From contig CM069436.1 of the NCBI GenBank assembly GCA_035610365.1, positions 6,066,937 through 6,130,936 on the forward strand: a stretch of 64,000 nucleotides of DNA, read 5' to 3'. The translations under genes were made by a program, and so were the position numbers. Positions 11,213 to 24,339 of this stretch are shown here, one piece after another (within the stretch, counting starts at the first letter, position 1; each line of letters begins with the position of its first letter). A model generated the notes under the pieces. That model did not search any database. It saw nothing but the letters and a program-made list of their open reading frames with translations, and was not told the DNA's origin. The DNA comes from Aquatica leii. Its lineage: Eukaryota > Arthropoda > Insecta > Coleoptera > Lampyridae.

Positions 11213-12720
11213 ATTGTCTGTCTTGGTTTTAAAAATCAATTTACACTTGATGACGTTACCATTTTCGAGTTTTTTAAGCAAACTCCAAGTGTTATTTTGG
11301 ATCAGCACATCAAATTCTTCTTTCGTTGCACTTAACCAATTTTTAGAATTTTCATAGGTTTATTTCACATCACTGTTATTTACATAATCTTTAAATTTCT
11401 CTTTCATCTCCAACAGGTGCACCATCTGAATCTTCTGTCTGATGTACATAATCTGGATCATCTTCAGATACGTTTTCTTGAGCAACTTTCTCCAAATTCT
11501 GCTCTGAATTCTTATTACTTGATTCCACTGTACATGATATGTCAATAATATATCCCCCCCCTAAATCTGAACTACAAATTTTTCTTCCATGACGTAAAAG
11601 TGAGAATTCATTTTCTTTTCCATTAAAACGACATCCCGACTATGAAAGATTTTTTTATTGTTTGAGCAAAATATTCGGTACCGTTTGATACCATCACCAC
11701 AACCAACGAAAATCCTTTGCTTCGTTTTTGTTATGAGTGTATCAACCATAACTTCTGACCCAAAAACTGTCGTATTATCCTAGTTCGGTTTTTCACCTGT
11801 CCAACGTTCTTCTGGTACTTTATTGTATACCAAACCTAATGTATAAGATTTATTAATAAGGTATACAGCTTCTGCCCATAACTTATTATCTAATTTTGCA
11901 TCTGATAATAGACATTTTGCTTTCTCAACTACTGTTCTGTTCTTCTCAATGTTAATGTCTCTTACACTTCTTACTTAGCTTATTGCTATTTACCACTACA
12001 ATTTCACTTATATCTGAATAACGTCAGTTATTTAACCATTCTTCATGTAGATGCACCAGAATCAATGTACCACTCGTTCGTTAAAATTTTGCGACAAAAA
12101 CGCCCCTGTAAACATTGTGTTATGCACTTTCTTATTTCTTCCTTCAGTTTTGTCAGTTTTCTTCGATGTATAACAATCTCGTCCAAAACTACCACATCCA
12201 TAACAACGTAGCTCCATTTTTACAGGTTTTTGTTTAAAATCGATTAATGGACTTTCGGTTTATTCATCGTTCATATTTATTAATTGAGTTTTTTATGCCT
12301 AAATGCTCAATAACCATAATCATGAGGCTTAATCAATCGGGCAAACCAGCCAACGGCAACAAACCAATCCATCCATCTGTGATATTGAACCCTATATCAT
12401 TCAACTTGTCTCCCGTATCAATCACCTGGTTTATAACGTGTTCATGGAGTCACCATTTTCTAAACGAGTGTTTATTAGTGTTAGCAAAAATAGACTTTAA
12501 TTTGTCCCACAACCTTTTGCTGTTGTTTCGTTTTTGACAGGTTCTATACGCAAATTAAAGTTTGATTTTGCACTAGTCGCTTTTTTGGGGTCTGTTTCAC
12601 TACCGGTTAATGTCTCTCAAAGACCTTCTAACACCATAAAATTTTTAATTACAAACGCCCATTCACAGTAGTTTTCTCTAACCGTTTGACTTGGACACAA
12701 TTGCCAAAAAAATTGTTGCC
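11213..12720 (-). pseudogene. Ty1/copia gag-pol, upstream part, decayed
   Basis: Reading leftward on the minus strand, the order is the copia order. First comes a gag-like stretch (about 12720-12230, with stops). Then come a zinc-knuckle remnant CYGCGSFGRDC near 12200 and the protease start DSGAST near 12040. An integrase follows (NRTVVEKAKCLLSDAKLD, LWAEAVYLINK, about 11950-11800), with its C-terminal part at 11750-11560 (ISRDVV-like HSRDVVLMEKK). The RT N-terminus is KNWLSATKEEFDVL-like, near 11330-11230. Integrase before RT is diagnostic of copia rather than gypsy. Stops and frameshifts are frequent. At 11212 the RT N-terminus is joined directly to DNCKSAATPI, so the RT core was deleted in this first segment. 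No LTRs were identified. Confidence 0.82.
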
Positions 12721-12795
12721 ATATTCGCTTCTGATTGAATACTCAAATTACACTTGACAAGACACAATTAAAAATACCAAAGTTCGCGAACACAA

Positions 12796-12799
12796 GTAT
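12796..12799. repeat. Target duplication GTAT, left copy
   Basis: GTAT immediately before the gypsy LTR at 12800 is repeated immediately after the LTR remnant (17500-17503). A 4-bp duplication is usual for many Ty3/gypsy integrases. Confidence 0.65.
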
Positions 12800-13139
12800 T
12801 GAAACGTTCGCGAAATTGTTGTCACCTTCGAGAGCGTTCACAAAGTTTATTGTCCACTTCCAGAACGTTTGGGAAAGAAAACATAGGTCAGTTATTTGAA
12901 GGCGGAAGTGTTAAGACGTTTAATGTTTTGCTAGTTTAAATAAATAAGTGATTAACGCGTGGTTAAGATAAATATAACGGCGTTCAAACGTACGTGCCTT
13001 TAATGTAAAGAAGTGTCAGTTTTAGATAAACAGAAGTTATCCGCGGACATTATTTTTTGAGTGATTGTAATATATAAATTAGTGTAAGTGTTTTTCTAAA
13101 TATTTTGTTATAAATGAATTAGTTTTAACATTCGTTACA
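12800..13139 (+). repeat. 5' LTR of plus-strand gypsy element
   Basis: 340 bp beginning TGAAACGTTCGCGAA and ending TTCGTTACA. It matches the LTRs of the minus-strand relative at 31528-31796 and 36313-36595, for example in CATAGGTCAGTTATT and AAGTGATTAACGCGTG. A primer-binding-like TGGTGACAGG begins at 13141. It is a decayed version of the well-kept tRNA-Leu site of the relative at 36291-36311. Confidence 0.85.
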
Positions 13140-13330
13140 TTGGTGACAGGTGTGCGGTATTGAAACCCGTTGAATTCGTGTAAATAAACAACTGTTTAGT
13201 GCGATTCGCGTGTTTGTTTATAGCGTGTAATTCTAGCTGTCCCAGTTCGTTAAACTAATGTCGAGCGTTATTAAAACTTGTTTTATTAAACTTTTTATCC
13301 GTGTTTAAATTTATGACACGGTTGCAATAG

Positions 13331-14400
13331 ATGCAAGACTATTTGAATTTCTCGAATCAATAAAAAATGGTCAAGAATCGATGACTAAAAATATAGACAA
13401 AAATAAAATGGAAGAAAAATCTAGAAAAATAGAAGAAAAAATTTGACAAAAATTCTCCGAAAATAGAAGAAATGCATACTAGTATTAGAAATCATATAAA
13501 AATTATAGAAGAACAAATACAAATTAGTGTAGAAAAAACATATCAAAACTGTTCAAGAAGAAATGCAAAACGGTATTTTAAATTCAAGAGAAGCTGTAGA
13601 AGACAAAATAGAAAAAGTAAAAGACAAATTAGAACAGAAATTAGAAGAAAATTCAAGAACTATAAAAGACAAACTAGAGCACAAAATTAAGAGAAAGAAT
13701 ATAACTGCTTGAAGAAAGAATGAACCAGATGAATTGTCACGGTGAGAAAATTGTCACAAGGGAAGCTTCAATGAATCATCGGGAAGAAACCACTCAGAAG
13801 TTTAAAGTTGAACCTTCGAATTTTTGATGGTAACATTCCATGATCACCCACTACAAGCAGTTTGAAGCCGAAGCTACAGCCAATCGTTAGAGCATCAAGC
13901 AGAAAGCGACGTCTTTAATAATGTCCTTATGTGGAGAAGCGCTTGGAATTTTACAGATTGTTCCTGACCACCTGCAAAAAAATTACAAACCCTTTATTTC
14001 ACGTTTAGGAATGAGATATGAAGATGCTCATCTTCAACAAGTGTACCAAGCTCAAATTAAAGGTCAGGTTTAGAAAGTTGCTGAAAGTCTTCAAGAGTTT
14101 GAGGTTGACATCGCAAGATTAACACGGCTTGCGTATCCGACAGCACCAGATACCTTCTTGGAGCAAAGGTATTCAAACCTTTGTAGACGGTCTCAGAGAC
14201 AGCGAAATGCAGCAGACTCTCCGGTTAGCTCGACCTTGGAGTTTGAAGCAACAAAACAAGCATCGCAACGAGACGGTCATAAAATCCAATGTGCTGCACA
14301 AGTACCCGCGCAGACACTAGAAAGCATCGAAGAGATAGCGCGACGAATACTTCGGGGAAATAAGCCATGTACGACGACATCGTACTAAACCCAACAAGAT
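13331..14400 (+). pseudogene. Gypsy gag, broken
   Basis: From ATGCAAGACTATTTGAATTT (13331) the first 350 bp encode a Lys/Glu-rich helical stretch. Then come capsid-like segments in shifting frames: CGEALGILQIVPDHLQ near 13935, and AESLQEFEVDIARLTRLAYP near 14080. A basic remnant near 14370 (SHVRRHRTKPN) matches the zinc-knuckle region of the relative at about 35370. Several in-frame stops (for example at 13444 and 14071) prevent a full product. The segment FISRLGMRYEDAHLQQVYQ near 14000 is absent from the relative. Confidence 0.78.
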
Positions 14401-17400
14401 GACAAGAAGAACGCTCAAAAATTTGGAACGAGTTGACCAAAAGTTAATCTCATCCAGTCATGTTCCGGCGATTACCATTCAAATAGCATCGTCTATGGAG
14501 CAATTGCATAGCATTCATATCGATAGCAAGATCAATGGAAGAAATGTTAAGTTACTGGTTGACACGCGAGCGACAAATACCATCATTCGTCCGGACGTAA
14601 AATGAGAAGACATCACTAGTAACAGTACGACTTCGAACGGCGTCGTGCAAAGAAATACCTACTCACGGACAACTCAAACAAACCATTGGTTTAGGAAATG
14701 GAGTACTCGAAGGAAGTTATCCTGGAAATGGACGTTATAAAAAAGTACGGGATCCATTTGGATATGAAGAACGATGTCCTGAAGATCGACAATGAAAAAA
14801 TTCCTTTCATTCGTCAGAGAAAGCAGCCATGCGAGTCTTATTGAGCGAAGACGTGACTCTGCCTGCAAGGACTAAAAGTGTGGTGATAACACGTCTGGAT
14901 AGAAATATCCGGAAAAGCTACATTCGCGCGATTGAACCAATGGAAGGTGACTTAGTTGAAAAACTCTACTACTACTACTAAAACTACTCGTTGGCAGAAC
15001 TTTGGTACGAGTGAATAACACGATGCCAGTAAGAATCTTATATGTCAACTCAGATATAGTAACGTTGAAAAAGAAGACTGTGGTAGACCAATGCACGCCA
15101 GTATATTAAATTTTGAGAAGCGTGAGTTTTAACGAAGATACGTCGCCGAAGAAGTGCCTACAACATCTACTGGACATTCTTACCTCCAAATGCCAAAACC
15201 TCAACCAAGACCAGCTGGCTAAAGTTAAAGTGTTGATTCAGCAGTATCAAGATGTGTTCGCGCTGGAGATTGGTTCTAAAGGAAGAACTAGCGTAGTGAA
15301 GCATAATAGTAATACCGTAGATGTTTGGCCGATACGACAACATCCAAGCCGACTTCCTTTGGCGAAAACAGAAAAAGCTGAACACATAAATATAGATATG
15401 GAGAAAGAAAGTGTGGTTGAACCTTCAAATACCCCATGGGCGTATCTAGTAGTACTCGTAAAAAATAAAGATAGATCAAAAAGATTTTGCGTAAACTACC
15501 GATAGCTTAACAACGTGACCAAAAACAACAGCTACCCTTTATCGAGAATTGGCGATACGTTAGACGCCCTTGTCAGGATCCCAGTGGTTTTCCACGTTGG
15601 AGTTGCTGGCTGGTAAAATAGAAAAAAACACTTTTACGATTGGAACTGGTTTGTGGCAGTTCACTGCGATGTCCTTTGGCCTGTGTAACATGCCTGCAAC
15701 GTTCAAGCGTTTTATGGAAACTATCTTGTGCGGACTGTCTTGGAAGACGTGCTTTGTTTACCTAGACGACGTGATCGTGGTTAGAAGGTCGTTTGAAGAA
15801 CACTTGAACAACTTGAAAGAAGCGTTCCAGCGACTACGTGGGGCAAATCTAAAACTGAGCCTTATTTAAGAAAGAAATGCGATATCTTGGCCACGACCCA
15901 GAGAAAATCCGAGCAGTGCAAGCATGGTCAAGATCAATCGACAAACATCAGGTCCGAAGTTTCTTTGGGTTTATTAGACGATTTGTAGCCGGATTTGCCA
16001 ATAGCACCAAACCTTTGGCAAAATTGACAAAAAAAGAATAGAATTTAGATAGAATAAAGACTGCGAAAATGCTTTCCATCAACTAAAACAGGTCCTAGCA
16101 CTTCGCCGATTTTAAATGATACAAGAGAACAGTGAATATTTGTTTTGGATACCGACGACCATAGGCGCGGTCCTTTCGCAGGTGCAAGATGGGCAAGAAA
16201 AAGTCATTGCGTATTTTAGTAAAGTTTTGTCCAGGCCAGAAAGGAATTATTGCGTGACTAGGAAGAAGTTGTTAGAAATATTTGTATGGGCGAAAATTTT
16301 TACTGAACACAGATCACGCCGCTTTAAAATGGCTATTGCAGTTCTGTAACCCGGAAGTACAAGTAGCAAGATGGATCGAGAGATTGCTAAAGTACGGCTA
16401 TAACACAGAACACCGTGCCGGAAGCAGTAATCGGAACGCTGATGCCTTCTCCAGAGAACCATATCTGGCGGACTGCAGCGACTGTTTGCGACTTGAAGAA
16501 AAAGTAAAATGCATCTGGAGAACTGCCTGCTATGGTTGATGACAAGTGGGAACCTAAGCAATTGCGTCCCGAAATAAGACTACTCCCAAACTGGTAAAAA
16601 AAGGGCCGACGACCAACCTGGAAAGAAGTGAGTGATATGAGCAGAAACTTTAAAGCGTATTGGGCGCAGTGGGACTCTTTGATAGTAGAAGACGGTCTTT
16701 TTAAAGAGTCCCTAGAGTGTCGAGGGTACGAAAAACAGACCACAGTTGGTAGTGCCAAAGAGCAGGGTGTTACAAGAGTAGTTAAAGCATCTCCACGATG
16801 GTGCATTAAGAGAAGACTTTGGGGAAAGTCCTAGAGAGAGTAAGTGCACGGTTTGCGTATCGGGAAATGGTCCAGCGAAAAAGTGCAAAGCAAAGAGTAG
16901 CAATTGACATCGCAGTGCCGTTCCCAGAATCTGATTCGGGAAACAAATACATCCTGGTGGCGATGGATTATTATTTTACGAAATGGACGGAGGCTTGCGC
17001 CATACCCAATGAAGAAGCAGCTACAGTCGCAGACGTATTAATGAGTTTTTCTGTCGGTTTGAAGTTCCGTTGGAATCACACTCCGACCAAGGCAGCAAGT
17101 TTGAGTGTGGGCCGTTTCAAGAAGTTTGCCGACTGTTCTGATGGCATGGTTGAGCGGATGAATAGGAAAATACTTAGCCAGAGTAGTGTCCGAACATCAA
17201 AAACACTGGGCTCAGTACTTGCACCTTTTGCTAATGGCATACCGATCATACGTTCACGAAAGCACAGGCCAAACACCATCCTGTGTCATGCTCGGTCGCG
17301 AAATACGACTGCCATGCGACCTCCAATTTGGACGAAAACCGGAAGAAGAAGTTGCTGAAGAAGACTACGTCAGAAAGCTGACCAAGAGACTAGACGACAT

Positions 17401-17402
17401 GA
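14401..17402 (+). pseudogene. Gypsy pol (protease, RT, RNase H, integrase), broken
   Basis: Domains appear in gypsy order but in changing frames. A protease remnant lies at 14510-14600, where the active-site DTG reads DTR (LLVDTRATNTII). The RT fingers are at 15180-15505 (QYQDVFALE; VVEPSNTPWAYLVVLVKN). The palm is at 15570-15870, with the catalytic YLDD present in CFVYLDDVIVV. RNase H is at 16116-16480 (KVIAYFSKVLS; NYCVTRKKLLE). Integrase is at 16610-17400, with its core Asp in VAMDYYFTKWTEA and a late part TGQTPSCVMLGREIRLP. At 17402 the coding sequence jumps straight into the middle of the 3' LTR. The end of integrase and the LTR front are therefore deleted. Non-functional. Confidence 0.85.
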
Positions 17403-17503
17403 GATTGTAATATATAAATTAGTGTAAGTGTTTTTCTTAAATATCGTTAGAGATTTAATTAGTTCATGTAGTGATAAATAAATTAGAAAATTCGTTACAG
17501 TAT
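17403..17503 (+). repeat. Remnant of the 3' LTR plus right GTAT duplication
   Basis: ATTGTAATATATAAATTAGT through TTCGTTACA (17499) matches the last part of the 5' LTR (13066-13139). Then GTAT (17500-17503) repeats the base run before 12800. The left part of this LTR is missing. Confidence 0.75.
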
Positions 17504-20500
17504 AAAAAATATAAAAAATTAAAAATTCTTCAGCGACCTCAAAAGATTTGATCGTGGCGATATTTACAGTTTTCACCACCTTAGCACACACCTAAGTTTT
17601 TGAAAATCTCTCCGGATAAAACTTAAACAATAGATACATAAAAAATCGTATATTACATCATTAGTTTTTTTATAATTCCAGCTTTCAATGTAATTATTTA
17701 AAGAAACTTGGTAAATTTAATGGTTATTTGTGTAAAGATATTTTGTACGAGATTTGTTGGCCACGGTAACACCGAAAAAAATGTTTTGTGACGATCTTTA
17801 TAAAAGCTCTTCAATTATTTTATTTCGTTTCAATGTTTAGATAAATATATTTTACAATTACATAATTTAATTAAAAGAAACTACTATATAAATAATTCTT
17901 AATAAAAGCATTGTTAAAGTATATTTAAATAAACCTGGAACAAATAAAATGCGAAAAAACAAATCCTTTATGCCAACTTCTAATTATAAAAATCACCTAC
18001 AGTTTTCCGCCTTAGTACGTTTTTTCTGGACTTCCAAATTGCCTGTAGGATAGTGAATAGATAACAAATGAATGTCGACCAATTACTGTTAGGCAGCAAC
18101 CTAAAATCCAAAATAATCTCAAAAAAACATTGAACAATTAAGACCGTTTAAAAAACTGACAATTTGCAAAGAGCGATAGTGTTAAAAGTACGTTTTGAGA
18201 TTGGAAGGTTTGGTACAAAGAAATTTTAGATTCTAAATTATGCGCCATAAAAACCAAAGATAGTATTTGACTAAAACAGGATAAAGGAAACTACAGTAGT
18301 CGACTGAATATAAATAAAGGTCAAAATGTTTACAGTGTAATTAGGAGGTTACTGGCAAAGTTTTATTTTAACAAAGAACATTTAAAAGCTTTTTTAATGC
18401 GATTTAAACGCTGCCAAAACGATTGTTTATTGTTCTACAATTAATTAATGAATGCAAAAGAAATACGTTGTCGGTCTAGACTTGCAGTTAAAAAGCAAAA
18501 ATATTCATAGATTCTGAATCGTTCATGAATTAAATATTGAGCCGATAAGTAAATAATTTTGCTTGGCCTTGTATAAATGCTTTAACCCCTAACAGTTACG
18601 GATATTCTAAAACACGTAATTTCATTATTCATGCTTCATGTTACACGATATGAAACGTTAAGCGTTATTTCATGTAAAAAGAAAATACCCATTTTCATCT
18701 CGACGAATTTTTAATTAGGAGTTACGCAATTAGATCATAATTCTAAAAAATATGTTCTACTTACGTACACACTCGGCACACAAAAAAACGAGGTCACTCA
18801 CCTGAAAGTAAAATTATAAATAACAACATTATCTTAATTCAAATTATTTATTAAGAAGATAACTAGCTTCTTATCAATATTTAATCTTTCTAAATTCCTT
18901 TTTTTAAGTACTTAGCTTTTTTCGATGTTTTATTTAAATTTAAGTCTTGTAGGCATGCAACGTATTAAATCCGAAGACTGTTATGTATTAATGAAAGTGA
19001 AAAAGCTATTCAACGAGACTCGTTAAAAATGCCAACAAACAATGACATTAACACCCTCAACAATGTGCAAATAGCGATAAGATCCTAAATGAATTAATGC
19101 AAGATAAGATTAAAAACACGGTCGCGCGGTGTTTTAAAACGATTTACAAATCAAATATTGGTAAAAGGAAACCAACATAACCTAACTCAATCGTAATTTA
19201 TCGACAGGTTTTTTTACCATTAAACTTGTTTAAAATAAAACTGAAAATATTAATAAATTATGAAACTAAGACTAGACACACGTATACACAAACACAATTT
19301 TGCTTTTAAGTACCGTTATCGATTGCCGTAACCAGAACCACTGCCGGCCTGGGCAAACAGTGAAAACGGGGACGCGATATTATGACCCAATAACAGCGTA
19401 GGAAAAACGACTACAATTTTCATTTCGATCTTTCGACTTGAAGCGGCTTTTAAAAATCAAGGATGTCGTGTTTATAAAAGACGTTTTTAAAATGCTGATA
19501 AAACAGGTTATCGTGCGAATCGTGAAAAATTAGGATTGTTTGAACATTTTCGAGGACGCCCAAAAGTGAATGTAACACTAATATTTACATTTTCCCACAC
19601 ATTTTCCATTAAACTTTAAACAAGTTTAAATACATTTTTTAATTCGCAAAGTCAAAATAAATCTCAGGTTGTTTGCTTCGAAGCATCAATAAAACTAGTA
19701 ACCATATAAACAGTTTTTTTTTGTAATGATAGTTTATTAAACGTCCCTCGTAGAAGTGACAACGTTATCGTCCTCTCAATTTTAATACATTTGTGTAGAC
19801 TACGTCCTCTATATACTTTGTACTTTGACCTGCATTGAGTGTGACCTAAATCCCAGAAAATCCTGGAATCTCCAAGGACGTTACCTGGATACCAACAGCT
19901 GATAACGACTGGGTCGGCGACCTCGTGCCCTACTTGTAAATTCGATGCTCTTAATATGGAGTAAGTGCAAAGAAATTATGTAATTACGACACGTGTGCAT
20001 ATTTATAAAATGCTTATGAGAGTGTGTTTCTGTGTAAGTAGTTGATGAAAATTAAACAAACGAACGATGTGGGTGAACTGCTTCCATCGATTAAAACTTA
20101 TTATATTAAATTATAGATAAACGCGCTATTGTGCGATCTGTAATTAAATTAAAGATTAAAAAAAAAACGCCCGATCACTGCCTACATGCATTTGTTTTCC
20201 TACGTTACAGGCAACTAAGACAAGTTCGACAGGTACAAGGAAGGTTAAATAATGCAAATGGCAACGAACAACACTGGCAATAAACGTTACAACAAAAAGC
20301 GTTGGCTCTATCACGAGAAGATACAACTTCCGTCTAAAAACAAAACCTTACGCATCTAAATCTCGTCATAAAACAATACAAAAGGTTATTTATCTTAAGG
20401 GGCAATGGGTCAAGAGCGAACTGTTAAAACATAAAATGATAAAATATTCCGCAACATCGTTTTAAAAACAGTAGATGGTGGAATTAATTACTGTTCAAGT

Positions 20501-21790
20501 ACAATACTTCGATACCATGAAAACAATACCAGGTCCGTCCGACGAGTTACTAACCTATTTTGTACTTCAGTGTCCAAAGTTTGCTTTTAACAAATGAAGC
20601 TTAAAATTCCTGTTTTCAAGTGGGACAAGGTCGGTCAAAATCTAGGAAAAAAATGACAGGTTGTTATGATATTGTGCCAACGTTATAGATAACACACATA
20701 GGTTCATCGTACAAAAAACAAATCTGGAATATCTGCCAAAAGCGTAAATACACTTAGCCAATTATTGAACACACAAAAATAGTTTAAAGAACTTTGAGGG
20801 CCGTCAAACGTAAAAATCGCGGTTGGCTTATTTTTTTTAACGAACGCTTTTTTAGTAGGTTGTTAATGACAAGCGCGAAGTTCAACTATTTTAATTAGTC
20901 GCCTATGACGAACGTATAGAAAATAACATGGTAAAGAATAGCAGATTAAATGCAAGCAAACAACTCCAACAAGGACAAACTAAATTAAAAAAAAAAAGAA
21001 GAAATAATTTCAAATTGATAATGCTTAAAGTTAAATTGGTTCATTGCAGTATTTATAGCTATAGCGCAATGGGTCAATTGAAAGTGCAATTTCCATATAC
21101 CGATAATTGCATATTATTCGAAGTTCCAATAACTAAGGCACTATATTTTTTATTGTGGTAGTAGATGGGTAATTACGTTAACCCACAAAATTAAAGTATT
21201 TTTTTTCAGTCGTTTTTCTAAAACTGAATTTATCTCCCTGGCACAGAATATACTGTATGAGGCCAGTATTAGGTACATATTATTTTCCGTGTATCTTCCA
21301 CAGAGAATATTTATTAAGAGAACGTATACTCAAACGCAAACCTACGTTAAGTACATATTTCAATGTAAATCTCATTAAACGTTCGTAGCAAAGAATTCCA
21401 AACGAGACCTTGAATGTTGTAATTGCGATTTTACGCCCATTCAAAAATGTGCAGCCGCATTAAAAATTATACATAAATCCAGCCATGAACATCGTACCAA
21501 AGTTTATGTAACTTATATACTATATACTTTATGTATTTAAAAATATATTTATTTTGTTTATAAATAAACTCCTAACCAATAAACGAAACTTTGAACCAGA
21601 TTTTGACAAGTGCGACAATTGACCATATTCACGAACATTTTTGAACTAATTTTATTGAGTTGCTCATAATCTGATATTTTGGATTGAAGATTTTGTGAGG
21701 GAAATTAAAAAAACAGAATGACCAACTCAATATCAATAAAATTAAAGTGCAAAAATGTTTAAGAACAGCTACAACGATGTTCATTGAAAT
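17504..21790. other. Gene-free stretch, probably intergenic or intronic
   Basis: No ORF with recognisable motifs, no LTR or MITE ends, and no RNA gene that I can identify. Two less AT-rich patches (19325-19400 and 19850-19960) could be old exon or repeat sequence, but neither has a convincing frame plus splice sites. The plus-strand ORF at 20928-21161 is Lys/Asn-rich and looks like chance. An imperfect inverted repeat at about 21645-21765 (ATTTTATTGA...) is the only structure seen. Confidence 0.45.
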
Positions 21791-21820
21791 CAGCGGTTCC
21801 CAACCTTTTTTGGACAAGCA
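21791..21820 (+). other. Isolated hAT-like terminus
   Basis: CAGCGGTTCCCAACCTTTTT resembles the starting repeat common in hAT transposons and their MITEs (CAGNGGTTCNCAACC). I could not find a matching right end or an 8-bp duplication, so it is either a fragment or coincidence. Confidence 0.3.
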
Positions 21821-22384
21821 TCAAATCTATTTAATAAAAATATACTAAGGTAATAAGAAATTAATGAAATGATTGAGGCCGGTGAAGTTTTATCATTCTG
21901 TGAATGCCGGGTTCTTATTTCGTCATAAATCGCCACAGTGAGCGATGTGCAGTCGCATATTATTTTAGAAAGAAAATTTGCTACAGCACGAATCCCACGA
22001 TTAACTATATACAATGGGATTCATGTTTGAATTTTACTTTGAGTTCTTCGTTTGATAATTCGGCCATATCCGAGAAAGAATACAAAATCCAACCTGGCAT
22101 CACCTCTGCCTAGATGCAGTTTACAAGAATATTTCTTTCTCCTAAAAAAACTAAAGCAATCGCATAAAATTCCTACGTTTTTAGCAATTTCATCAATTCT
22201 CCTTTACACTGAATTACTGCTCTCCTGAATTTTTCTGATTATGTCTCCCAATTGTGTAGCTTTCGTGCTTCTGCGATTAAAAATCGAATATTATGCGAAT
22301 AATGAATTTAAGAATCACAAAGTTTCATTTACTACTAGCTCTTTGAAAACGATCGTCAATTTATCTAGTTAGACTCTCACATGG

Positions 22385-22563
22385 GAAGAGTTGGAATTTT
22401 GTTGTTGCTTCCAAACGCATTCCTAACGAAGTCATTTTTTATCTGTTGTTAAGTCTTCTATAAGAAGAAGAACACTGGCAAAATTATTGAATCATCTAAA
22501 GTTCCTAAATCCAACATTTCGGAAGAGTTAGCCATCGTTCTTCCAGCCGACAAAGGCAACGCT
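22385..22563 (+). pseudogene. Penelope-like element RT, N-terminal fragment, plus strand
   Basis: Frames here read like the N-terminal part of a Penelope-like RT (ASKRIPNEVIF), then EELAIVLPADKGNA just before 22563. The LPADKGNATVV motif is a hallmark of this RT family. The gene is interrupted inside this motif by the LTR at 22564-23801 and resumes at 23802. The N-terminal part has stops and shifts. Confidence 0.7.
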
Positions 22564-23801
22564 TGTTATGTTAAAAAGTTGGTAGGTTAAAATTTTTCGA
22601 GTATAAAAATTGTCCTCGACACGCCCACTTTTCGTCGGCGATTGTCAAATTTTATAAGCGCACACCTCTACGCCCAACAAGGCTTTCACCATTAAGTTAT
22701 TTCACGCAATTCCACGTGAATATGCAAATTAATTTTGTGTCTATCTAAGCGGAAGTCTATTTGGGGTGAGTAGTTCCATTCTTTTTTTATTAGGGGTTTA
22801 CATTGATTCTTTTATAATTGTCTATAGCAAATTTCCATACCCACACGTCTCCTTTATCGGTGAAGATAAACAAATGGCACATTCGAAAAAATTTTCCATG
22901 ACGTCACGTTACCCAGTGAACACAGTAGTTTTAGATTTTAACGAACGTACGTATGGTGATAACACAATATATCACACGAACCATGCGAACGTGATCCAAA
23001 CATAAATAAAAATATACTTCAATTCATAATATGGAAAAATTATCTTGAGATGTTTTATGCCTGCACTATTTATGCGTTTACTGGGTACTATAACTTAACT
23101 ATTACACCGACAATGAGTTGGAAACCTTTAAAGTTGCGATTTATTTTGGGAGGAAAGGCCACCATCAATTGCTACACAAAGTCGAGGAGAAACGCTGCGC
23201 ATTCGCTATCTCAAATGATTGTAGGCTTTGAATACGAAATTTACTTGTGTTAACGCCGTATGTACGTTTTGTGTTAGATTTAATATGACGTTTTAGGTAA
23301 TACAGCTACAGAATCAGCTAATCCCCTACCGGATAAAACCTAACTGTGAGTATTACAATTTCTAATTTTACGATTAATACTTCTTTGGTCATGTCGATTG
23401 TTGACCGTACGTACATGTTAGGTTAACACAATTAATTATAAGATCCTTTTGTGCGTCACAAAGTCGTATGGAGGACAGTCTCTAACTTATTTTTGATCCG
23501 ACCCATGTACTAGCGTTTGGAAAATTTACGTAATTATATTTATGTACCTTCTTAGTCCTCTTTGGAATTATTGTGATAAAATAAATATACATTCTGTGGT
23601 ATTAATACTTCTGTCGTGTTATTTGTTCTTTTCCAGCTACGGGTAGAACTAAACGATATCTCCCTAATTTAATCTTTCATCGTTTTGGCGCCTTTTTAGA
23701 TTTAATTTATAATTTAGCGTCACAAGGCCTGCGACTCCCTCTCCGGGAAAACTGTGTTAGCCGTTGCTTATTTTTTTGGTTGCACAAAAACCAGTGTAAC
23801 A
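22564..23801. mobile_element. Solo LTR (1,238 bp) inserted in a Penelope-like element
   Basis: The unit begins TGTTATG and ends GTGTAACA, giving TG...CA ends with TGTTA/TAACA complementarity. It is flanked by CGCT at 22560-22563 and CGCT at 23802-23805. Removing it and one CGCT rejoins the split GNA/TVV codons of the host element exactly. The interior has no transposase or pol motif and contains AATAAA-type signals near 23004. It is best read as a solo LTR left by recombination between two LTRs. The family (gypsy or BEL) cannot be set from this. Confidence 0.82.
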
Positions 23802-24335
23802 CGCTACTGTCGTTTTGAAACAAACTGATTATGCTGCAAAAATCCATTCTATTTTGTCAGAGGAAACGTGCGCTCTTTTGACTCGTCATCCCACTTCGAG
23901 GATTGATCGTGAGGTCAGCCAAATCATCAGATCTTCTAATCTACTCTCGCCTATATGGAATTCCCAAAGTTCACCTCGTCGACCTATCGTCAGTACTATC
24001 CAATCTCCTAACTGCATAAGCTAACTAAGTTCTTGTCCAACATTCTTTGCGAATTACAGGTAAAACCTCTTCTCACATCCTCAACTCTCAGCATTTTATT
24101 CGTTTGGAAATTATAAAGCTTGAAACCCAAAATCTTCTTGTGAGTTTCAATGTCACCTAACTTTTTACCAAAGTACCTATTCAAGATTGGATTATTATCA
24201 ACGAACGGATAGCTCGAAACCATTATCATCAAGTTATTGAGGTGTTTGATAATTTCTATGCTTTCTCGGATTTTTCTATTGAAAAAAAATTGAGATTTTA
24301 CAATCACGAAAACGTTATCCAAATCTATATTGTGA
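23802..24335 (+). pseudogene. Penelope-like element RT, middle fragment, plus strand
   Basis: It continues from the interrupted motif as VLKQTDYAAKIHSILSEE, ALLTRHPTSRIDREVSQI and RRPIVSTIQSPN. In other frames it continues with LLVSFNV and LFTKVPIQD near 24140-24200, the RT motif usually written LVSFDVVSLFTNVP. The N-terminal and finger parts of a Penelope-like RT are therefore present, but with stops. It ends where the opposite-strand copy begins, giving a convergent inverted pair with 24340-25745. Confidence 0.78.
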
Positions 24336-24339
24336 CTGT

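Noticed and set aside
24008..24322. Minus-strand ORF containing RKIRESIEIIKH, which looks like a Penelope-like C-terminus
   Set aside because: The plus strand of the same segment encodes RT motifs (LLVSFNV, LFTKVPIQD) continuous with 23802. The minus ORF is its antisense shadow.
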